Origin: Drosophila persimilis
Lineage: Eukaryota; Arthropoda; Insecta; Diptera; Drosophilidae
DNA length: 64,000 bases
Assembly: GCF_003286085.1 (NCBI RefSeq)
Contig: NW_020825469.1
Location: forward strand, 1-64,000
Direction: 5' to 3'
Of this stretch, positions 53,225 through 61,600 are shown one piece after another. Both the position numbers and the translations under genes were made by a program. The notes beneath the pieces were generated by a model. That model did no database searches and was not told the origin of the DNA. It saw only the letters and a list, made by a program, of their open reading frames with translations. How positions within the stretch are numbered: position 1 is the stretch's first letter; every line of letters begins with the position of its first letter.

Positions 53225-53286
53225 ACATTACCATTAATAAAAGAATATTAAGGTGTATCGCTGACTCGGGATCATCGATCAACATC

Positions 53287-56200
53287 ATGAAAGAAAATTA
53301 CACAGATTCCGAGATAAAAGACGATAACCTTACGGTCCATACCATCAATGGACCTGTCCGTTTAACTAAGAGTATAATGAGGAATGCGAACAAAACATGT
53401 CCGTCCGAACAAAAGTTCTACATACATAACTTTTCCGAAAATTATGATATTTTATTAGGAAGAGAATACTTGATGGCAAGTAAAGCCGTCATCGATTACA
53501 GAAATGACACTGTAACACTAGGAGCTAGGTCGTACCCAATCATTCAGAGTGGAGAAGCTATTGAAGCCGGCAAGACCGCACAGAAGTGCACTGATCCCTC
53601 TACAAAAGAAGAGAAGATCGCACCTAAGTGCCTTGACCCATCTCCAGAGGGAGATCAATACTTCGCTTCCGCTCTAGACAGTGAATTAAGGGAATGTAAT
53701 CAATTAAGATTGGAACACTTAAACGACGAAGAGAGGGAAGAGTTAAAGAAGGTCTTATATGAGTTTAAGGATGTGCAGTACAGAGAAGGTGACAATTTGA
53801 CTTTCACAAGTACAATCAAGCACGAGATCAAAACTCAACATGAAGACCCGGTCTACAGACGACCATACAAATATGCCCAGATACATGATCAGGAGGTAAA
53901 CCAGCAAATCAAAGATATGATCAGGCAGGGAATAATTCGAAAGTCGAATTCTCCTTACTGCTCGCCCATATCTATGATTCCGAAGAAGATAGATGCTTCA
54001 GGAAAGCAAAAATATCGAATGGTAGTAGACTATAGAAGTCTAAATGAAATAACAGTTAAGGACAAATTCCCAACTCCAAGAATGGATGAAATCCTAGACA
54101 AACTAGGTAAATGTCAGTATTTTACGACAATCGATTTAGCAAAAGGTTTCCATCAAATACCCATGGAACCTAGCTCAATCCCCAAAACTGCGTTCTCCAC
54201 TAAGCATGGACATTACGAGTTCACTCGTATGCCCTTTGGGCTAACCACTGCCCCAGCTACCTTCCAAAGATGTATGAACAATCTGCTAGAAGAGTTAATC
54301 TTCAAAGATTGCTTTGTATACTTAGATGACATCATTATATTTTCCACTTCATTGGAAGAACACTTGTTGTCACTAAGGAGAGTATTTGGAAAGTTGAGAG
54401 ACGCCAACTTGAAGCTACAAATGGATAAATGTGAATTCATGAAAAAGGAAACTGAATTCCTAGGTCATGTAGTCACTACTGAAGGAATAGTACCAAATCC
54501 AGGCAAAATCTCTGCCATTGTCAAATTTCCAATACCAGAAACGACTAAACAAATAAAGTCATTCTTAGGTCTGTGCGGGTTCTACAGGAAATTCATTCCT
54601 AATTTTGCAAACATAGCAAAACCCATGACACTCAAACTAAAGAAAGGAGCTGTCATAGACCCCAAGGAAGAAAGGTACGTCGAGGCATTTGAGAGACTAA
54701 AAGTACTCATCACCTCAGACCCTATCCTTGCGTTCCCAGACTTTGACAAAATGTTCACGGTAACAACCGACGCTAGTAACATAGCATTGGGAGCGGTTTT
54801 GTCACAAGAACACAAACCGATCTGCTACGCTAGCAGAACCCTAAATGAACATGAAATAAACTATTCAGCCATCGAAAAGGAATTATTAGCGATCGTATGG
54901 GCAACCAAGTATTTCCGTTCATACCTGTTCGGTAGAACATTCGAGATACAAAGCGATCATAAACCCTTGATTTGGTTGAACAACCTCAAGGAGCCAAATA
55001 TGAAATTACAAAGGTGGAAAATAAAACTGAATGAGTTTGATTTTAAAATGAAATATCTACCAGGCAAAGAAAATCATGTAGCTGATGCCTTATCAAGGGT
55101 AAAGATTAATGAAAATCTCCTGGGAGAAGCTTCCAATAGCGTTGGTGCAACTGTACATAGCGCACAGGAAGACAATCTAAATCACATTGCTATCACGGAA
55201 AGACCAATTAACTATTACAATCGGCAAATTGAGCTAATAAAAGGCAATGAAGATAAGGTAGAAACAATTCGTTATTTTCACAAGCTAATCATCAAGATCA
55301 CGTATAAGGAAATGACTAACACCTTAGCGAAGGATATAATAAAGGAATATCTATGCACCAAAAAGAGCGCATTATATTTCCATAACGAAACAGATTTTCC
55401 TCCATTCCAAAAAGCCTATTTAGAAATCATTAATTCTAACAATATAACCAAAGCTATTAAATCAAGCACGAAACTCCTAGATATTCAGAATTACGCTGAA
55501 TTTAAAGAAACCATATTAAAGAATCATAAAGGCTTACTCCATCCAGGGATAGAGAAAACCGTCAATTGGTTTAGGGGAAAATACTATTACCCGGATTATC
55601 AAAAACTAATCCAAAACATCATAAACGAATGTCCTACTTGTAATATTGCCAAAACAGAGCATAGAAATACGAAGTTGGCATTCGAAACTACACCGAAAAT
55701 ACTGAACATCAGAGAGAAATACGTCATGGATTTCTATATGGTTGGTAACCAACAGTTCCTATCATGTATTGACGTATACTCGAAGTTTGCCACTCTTGTA
55801 GAAGTAAAAAGTCGTGACTGGTTAGAAGCAAAAAGAGCCATCATGAAAGTTTTTAACGAGATGGGCAAACCAATTGAAATCAAAGCCGATAAAGATTCAG
55901 CTTTTATGTGCACAGCATTGCAAGCATGGCTGAATGCGGAAAACGTCAAAATAGAGATCACTTCCAGCAAAAATGGAATATCTGACGTAGAAAGATTTCA
56001 TAAAACAGTAAATGAAAAATTAAGAATAATATCTAGCGAGGATAACACAGAAGATAGATTCACGAAGTTTGAATTAATTCTTTATACTTATAATCATAAA
56101 ACCAAACATAATACCACAAATAGGACACCAGCTGATATATTCATTTATGCAGGCTCACCTGATTATGACACACAACTAAATAAAGTGAATAAAATCACTC

Positions 56201-56466
56201 AATTAAATAAAAACCGCATAGAGTATGAAGTAGATACCCGCTATAAACTATCACCTCTAGTTAAGTCTAAGGTAACAAATCCTTTCAAAAGGACGGGTGA
56301 AATTAGACAGGTAGACGAAAAACATTATGAAGAAAAGAATAGGGGTAGGAAAATAACTCATTATAAATCAAAATTCAAGAAAAAGAAGAAATCTAATAAA
56401 AGCAAATATAATAATTCCAGAGAAACCGAGGAAGTTAATGGAATCGGCGAACTTCAACACAATTAA
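53287..56466 (+). CDS. pol: pol of young errantivirus: protease, RT, RNase H, integrase
   Basis: The frame is open from upstream of the first ATG (53287), and the protease site ADSGSS lies at 53257-53274, before this ATG, so pol is surely made by frameshift from gag. From the ATG: protease end LLGREYL (~residue 60), RT with [26 protein letters not shown] and the YLDD box (residues 345-348), RNase H with VTTDASN (~495) and [17 protein letters not shown], then integrase with the HHCC site (HKGLLHPG...CPTC, ~745-785), MDFYMV (~815), IKADKDSAF and SDVERFHKTVNEKL. It ends in a very basic tail and overlaps env by 29 bp. All key residues that I can check are present. Confidence 0.93.
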   Translation: MKENYTDSEIKDDNLTVHTINGPVRLTKSIMRNANKTCPSEQKFYIHNFSENYDILLGREYLMASKAVIDYRNDTVTLGARSYPIIQSGEAIEAGKTAQKCTDPSTKEEKIAPKCLDPSPEGDQYFASALDSELRECNQLRLEHLNDEEREELKKVLYEFKDVQYREGDNLTFTSTIKHEIKTQHEDPVYRRPYKYAQIHDQEVNQQIKDMIRQGIIRKSNSPYCSPISMIPKKIDASGKQKYRMVVDYRSLNEITVKDKFPTPRMDEILDKLGKCQYFTTIDLAKGFHQIPMEPSSIPKTAFSTKHGHYEFTRMPFGLTTAPATFQRCMNNLLEELIFKDCFVYLDDIIIFSTSLEEHLLSLRRVFGKLRDANLKLQMDKCEFMKKETEFLGHVVTTEGIVPNPGKISAIVKFPIPETTKQIKSFLGLCGFYRKFIPNFANIAKPMTLKLKKGAVIDPKEERYVEAFERLKVLITSDPILAFPDFDKMFTVTTDASNIALGAVLSQEHKPICYASRTLNEHEINYSAIEKELLAIVWATKYFRSYLFGRTFEIQSDHKPLIWLNNLKEPNMKLQRWKIKLNEFDFKMKYLPGKENHVADALSRVKINENLLGEASNSVGATVHSAQEDNLNHIAITERPINYYNRQIELIKGNEDKVETIRYFHKLIIKITYKEMTNTLAKDIIKEYLCTKKSALYFHNETDFPPFQKAYLEIINSNNITKAIKSSTKLLDIQNYAEFKETILKNHKGLLHPGIEKTVNWFRGKYYYPDYQKLIQNIINECPTCNIAKTEHRNTKLAFETTPKILNIREKYVMDFYMVGNQQFLSCIDVYSKFATLVEVKSRDWLEAKRAIMKVFNEMGKPIEIKADKDSAFMCTALQAWLNAENVKIEITSSKNGISDVERFHKTVNEKLRIISSEDNTEDRFTKFELILYTYNHKTKHNTTNRTPADIFIYAGSPDYDTQLNKVNKITQLNKNRIEYEVDTRYKLSPLVKSKVTNPFKRTGEIRQVDEKHYEEKNRGRKITHYKSKFKKKKKSNKSKYNNSRETEEVNGIGELQHN

Positions 56467-57853
56467 AATCCTCATCTTCCTCATAATTACCATCGTAATG
56501 GCACAGGGCCAAAACATAGAAATAAATTCTATAAAATCCCAAAACGGATATATGATATTCAAAACTGGATCGATCAACATACCTATCAATTACGAATACC
56601 ATTATCTAACTGTTAATGTAACTAAAACCGAAGAACTATACCAAAATTTGTTAAGGCAAGCCACTAAATTCCAGGACATAATCCAAATAAAATATCTAGT
56701 AGACAAATTGCAAAGAGAAATGAACGGGCTAAAAATAACCAAAAGAAATAAAAGAGGCCTGATCAATATAGTAGGAACAGCCTACAAATATCTCTTTGGA
56801 ACACTAGATCAGGAAGATAAAGTCGATTTGGAACAAAAAATAGAAAATTTAGCCAGCCATAGTATTCAAATGAATGAACTAAATTTGGTAATAGATGCAG
56901 TTAATAGCGGAATAAACGTTATAAACAAACTAAATGAAGAAAAAGACAGGAATCAACAAATAGAAATTTTGATATTCAATCTACAACATTTCACAGAATA
57001 TATCGAAGATATAGAACTAGGTATGCAATTAACTAGGCTCGGTATATTTAATCCAAAATTATTAAAACAAGACTACCTGGAACAAATAAATTCTGAGAAA
57101 ATACTAAATATAAAAACCTCCACATGGCTAAAATCCGATACCAACGAAATTCTAATAATTTCCAACATTCCCAAAGACATTACAAAAGTACCAATCTATA
57201 AAATCGTTCCGTATCCAGACGAATTAAATAACATGTTAACAGATATGACATACGACAAGTACTACATAAAAAATGAAGAAGTATTTGTTAAAGAAACTAG
57301 ATTGAAAACCAATGACAATTGTATAAAAGGAATTTTAATGCAAACTCCCACTAAATGTCCATATTCCAAAACATTTCAAAACTTTCAAATAAACTTTATT
57401 GAACCCAATATACTAATCACGTGGAATCTTCCAAAAACAACGCTAACTCAGAATTGTGTAAACCAAGAAATCATAGCGGAAGGAAATACCATTATAAAAA
57501 TCTACAACTGTTCAATCCAATTAAATGAATTTACAATATCAAACACAATGTTAGATTTTGCCCAGAATGTTTATGTCAACAACAACATAACTAAAATAAA
57601 ACCACTGTCGTATGTCCAAACTAATGAAATAATTATGCAATACACCACATATAGTAACCTATTACAAATAAGTCTACTAATTTCATTTGTCATAATTATA
57701 TTAGTACTACTAAGTTATGTAGCTGTTAAATTTACGAAAACTTCTAAAAGAGTCACGGTTAAATGTATAAACCCTATAATAGAAGCAGAAGAGGAACCAA
57801 CCTCAGCCACCGCACTTGACACCCCGTCACTATACCCGAGGGTAATCGCCTAG
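56438..57853 (+). CDS. env: env of young errantivirus
   Basis: 471 residues. Hydrophobic leader at about residues 9-24, a furin-type site KRNKRG near 103-108 followed by the fusion-peptide-like LINIVGTAYKYLFGTL, a long extracellular part with several N-glycosylation motifs and paired Cys, one anchor LLQISLLISFVIIILVLLSYV (~405-425), and a short tail ending YPRVIA. The family makes it from a spliced RNA; it is placed at the cell surface. The frame is intact, unlike the two broken env copies on the minus strand at 31754 and 36637. Confidence 0.92.
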   Translation: MESANFNTIKILIFLIITIVMAQGQNIEINSIKSQNGYMIFKTGSINIPINYEYHYLTVNVTKTEELYQNLLRQATKFQDIIQIKYLVDKLQREMNGLKITKRNKRGLINIVGTAYKYLFGTLDQEDKVDLEQKIENLASHSIQMNELNLVIDAVNSGINVINKLNEEKDRNQQIEILIFNLQHFTEYIEDIELGMQLTRLGIFNPKLLKQDYLEQINSEKILNIKTSTWLKSDTNEILIISNIPKDITKVPIYKIVPYPDELNNMLTDMTYDKYYIKNEEVFVKETRLKTNDNCIKGILMQTPTKCPYSKTFQNFQINFIEPNILITWNLPKTTLTQNCVNQEIIAEGNTIIKIYNCSIQLNEFTISNTMLDFAQNVYVNNNITKIKPLSYVQTNEIIMQYTTYSNLLQISLLISFVIIILVLLSYVAVKFTKTSKRVTVKCINPIIEAEEEPTSATALDTPSLYPRVIA

Positions 57854-57880
57854 GGACAGGCTAATAACAAACGTTGGGGG

Positions 57881-58477
57881 AGTGACATATCCATAATTCC
57901 CCACATCCCATACACATTATGTTTATGTACAATTCATCCACCCCATCCACACAAGTAACAGGACCCCACTCAAGAATCAATAACTGTTTCTTCCCATACT
58001 CCAAGCTAGGGCCCCCCATAATATAAACAATGGACCACATTGTTTCAGCAACATTAGAATCACGCCACTCTCGAGAAATCGATTCTTTAGAATCACGCCA
58101 CTCGTGAGGACCAATCAAAGCTAGACATAAAACCAAGGAGTATCACATTCCTAGCTCCGTCATGTAATGCAACACCGATCGCCAGCAGTGGATGCCTTTC
58201 ATCAAAGCCGACGCATCCCCAAATATCGATCCAGGCACGTACGCCACCGACACGAAGATGCAGCCGAGGAAAGCAACGCCCGAAGCCAGAGTCGGGAGTT
58301 CCAAGAGAAGGGCTCATGGAAACTAGCCAGCAGCAGAGAGATCAGTTCCGTTTGAGACAAGCAGACCGAAAGTCAAGTCGGGGAATTCATTTAAATCTTG
58401 TGACATAAAGATATTTAAGTTTGTAAAATAAAAGTATTTTTTTTAAAAACTTAAAATCGAGTTGCGGATATTTAACT
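57881..58477 (+). repeat. 3' LTR of young errantivirus
   Basis: 597 bp; CTCCAAGC where the 5' LTR has CTCTAAGC, and one extra T near 58440. Confidence 0.93.
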
Positions 58478-58600
58478 ATATATATTATATATATATTATA
58501 TTATATTATATTATATTATATATTATTATAATTATTATTATTATTATATACATATATATATATTATATATTTACTATATAGTTTTTCTTATTTTTTTTAT
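58478..58600. repeat. AT-rich simple repeat, right of errantivirus
   Basis: Continuation of 51140-51362 ((TATAT)n, (ATT)n), leading to the Helentron ATG. Confidence 0.85.
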
Positions 58601-58627
58601 TTAATTATATTTTACATACATTTCATC

Positions 58628-61600
58628 ATGCCTCGTAAGAATAAGATATCTGCTTTGCAGCTGTCTCAGAGACGCAAATTAAGATACAGATCTAATAGAG
58701 ATAGAAATTCAGAAAATTTAGAAAATTTAGAAATTGTTGAAAATGTAATAGATGCAGACCCTGAGTTTGTTGAACCAGTTAGAAACCAAGAGCTAGAGAC
58801 GGAGGGACCAAATCAAGAGACTGCTTGGCAGGTTTCCGGTGTAGGTCAGGAAGAGCAGGCAGCCATCCCTGGTGAACAGGTAGAGAATACTGTAGGCAAT
58901 AGTGATGGCATAAATGAACAGAATAAACGACAAGTGTCCGTGCGTCAGTCCGTACGTTTACGGAACCAACATGTAGAGAATATAGAAGAAAGAGTAGAAT
59001 TGAGAACACGACAGGGGCAAGTGGTCAACACTGAGCGTCGGTTCAAACGCAGAAGGAGCCAAAGGTATAGGGCTACAGAGCAAGCACAAAATACCGCAGA
59101 ACATGTACTGAGACGAACAGACTCTAGCATTAGACGTCAGGAGCAAGTGGCCGATACTGCTCGTCGGTCTAGACGAAGACAAGACTCGGGCTATAGGGCG
59201 CGTGAGCAAGAACACAATACAGGAGAGCATATAGTTAGAAGAACAGACGCACAGATTAGACACGAGGAGCAAGTGGCCGATACTGTGCGTCGGTCCAGAC
59301 GGAGACAGGACCCTGACTATAGGACAAGAGAGCAGGAGCAGAATACTGTAGAACATATAGTTAGAAGAACAGACGCACAGATTAGACACGAGGAGCAAGT
59401 GGCCGATACTGTGCGTCGGTCCAGACGGAGAGAGGACCCTGACTATAGGACAAGAGAGCAGGAACAGAACACTGTAGAACATATAGTTAGAAGAACAGAC
59501 GCACAGATTAGACACGAGGAGCAAGTGGCCGATACTGTGCGTCGGTCCAAACGGAGACAGGACCCTGACTATAGGACAAGAGAGCAGGAACAGAATACTG
59601 TAGAACATATAGTTAGAAGAACAGACGCACAGATTAGACACGAGGAGCAAGTGGCCGATACTGTGCGTCGGTCCAGACGGAGACAGGACCCTGACTATAG
59701 GACAAGAGAGCAGGAACAGAATACTGTAGAACATATAGTTAGAAGAACAGACGCACAGATTAGACACGAGGAGCAAGTGGCCGATACTGTGCGTCGGTCC
59801 AGACGGAGACAGGACCCTGACTATAGGACAAGAGAGCAGGAACAGAACACTGTAGAACATATAGTTAGAAGAACAGACGTACAGATTAGACATGAGGAGC
59901 AAGTGGTCAATACTGTGCGTCGGTCCAGACGTAGACAGGACTTGGACTATAGGACAAGAGAGCAGGAACAGAACACTGTAGAACATATAGTTAGAAGAAC
60001 AGACGCACAGATTAGACACGAGGAGCAAGTGGCCGATACTGTGCGTCGGTCCAGACGGAGAGAGGACCCTGACTATAGGACAAGAGAGCAGGAACAGAAC
60101 ACTGTAGAACATATAGTTAGAAGAACAGACGCACAGATTAGACACGAGGAGCAAGTGGCCGATACTGTGCGTCGGTCCAGACGTCGACAGGACTTGGACT
60201 ATAGGACAAGAGAGCAAGAACGGAATACAGAAAGGCGACAACGCATACGTTTAAATAATGAAAGGAGACGTATGTTAGAAAGAGAGCAGGATAGAGTTCG
60301 CAGGGTACAAGAAAGGACCTTAGTAGATCGTAGGCGTATCTCGCGAGCGCGAGACACTCTGGCACGCCAAGCTGCTCGTGCTGCAGCACGACAGTTAGAA
60401 ATTGACGCTGCCAGAACCGCTAGTCAAAGAGTTAGCCAATATAGGAGCGATAGCAGCAATAGAGTTGAGCAAAATTTAAGAAACGCCTCTCGAATGCAGC
60501 AGGAACGAGCAAATATCTCCCAGGAAGATAGGGCTCAGATAGAACCCAGAATCAGGCTTAGTGGCCTAGAAGCTCTGAAAGTAGTTTATAACAGGAATGT
60601 TAAGCTGGGTCCTGATCAGGTTTGCCTTTCTTGCAAAGGCCTGTGGTTCCCCAAACAAATTTGTAAGATTCCTCGCGTCCTTTTAGAAAGTGATTGCGAG
60701 TTTAGTGGTGAAATTTTCGCTCTTGAAAGCCTTTTAGAATTCCCTTCTGATTGCCCAACATTAAAATTCTGCAGAACATGTCATAGCAACATTAAAAGGC
60801 GTATAAAGCCTAAGCTTTTCTTCAATGAATTAGATTTCCCCATGCTGCCCGACTGCTTAAAGGGGCTTACTCCATTAGAGGAACGACTGATTTCTCCTCG
60901 ACTTCCATTTATGATAATTAAGCCTATATTGCCTGGGGGGCGAGGTCAAAATGCCATTAAAGGGGCAGTGGTAAACGTCCCTATTTCGGTAAGCGATATC
61001 GTGAAGGAGCTTCCACGAGCTTTCCATGAAGCCCAGGTAATTCAGCTCCACCTCAAACGCAGAAAAGAGTATCTTCATGCTTTCATGGCTGAAACCATTA
61101 GACCTTCCAACATTTTTGAAGCACTTCGTTATTTAGTTACCACAGATTTGTATAAAAAGCATAATGTTGTAGTTAACGAGCAATGGATCTCTGGTTTCAC
61201 ATCCGATATTGTTCCATTCGTAGCATCTCAAGCAGACGCAGCCTTTTTAGAAAGTATGCAGAATAGAGATAGGAATGTAGATACGGAGCCGGCCCATCCC
61301 GACGAGGAAGTAGAAGCCGAAGAGCTCAACCCTGGAGGTCAGGAAACTCTGCTTGAAAACAACATACCATTTGATGATAGGATTATCAAAATCGCACCAG
61401 GTCAAGGCCAACGACCTCTCGACATGATTCTAGACATTGACTCGGAAGAGTTATCCTTTCCCACAATTTATGCAGGCGTCAAAAGACAATCTTCGCAAAG
61501 TTTTACAACCATTGTTAGATCAGAGCTTCGAAATGTAGATAGGAGAGGTTGTAGAACTGACAAACTATTCTTCAATTATAAGAAGTTAGAACTCATTAAG

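Larger units (their letters stand above)
51363..58477 (+). mobile_element. Young 17.6/297-like errantivirus, structurally complete
   Basis: 7,115 bp. LTRs 51363-51958 (596 bp) and 57881-58477 (597 bp) differ, by eye, by one substitution and one T in a T-run. TSD is ATAT. Primer site, gag, pol, env and the purine tract ACGTTGGGGG (57871-57880) are all present, and all three frames are open. It is related to the minus-strand copy at 31044 but clearly a separate subfamily. It lies in the AT-rich tract before the Helentron gene, so it is the youngest insertion that I can order in this part. Confidence 0.93.

Noticed and set aside
59240-60200. CRISPR-like array
   Set aside because: Repeats of 126 bp without spacers, within an open reading frame, in an insect genome.
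58958-60241. A 427-codon open frame on the minus strand with Ser/Cys/Leu-rich repeats
   Set aside because: It is the reverse of the 126-bp repeat array in the Helentron gene. A repeat length divisible by three keeps all frames open once one unit is open.
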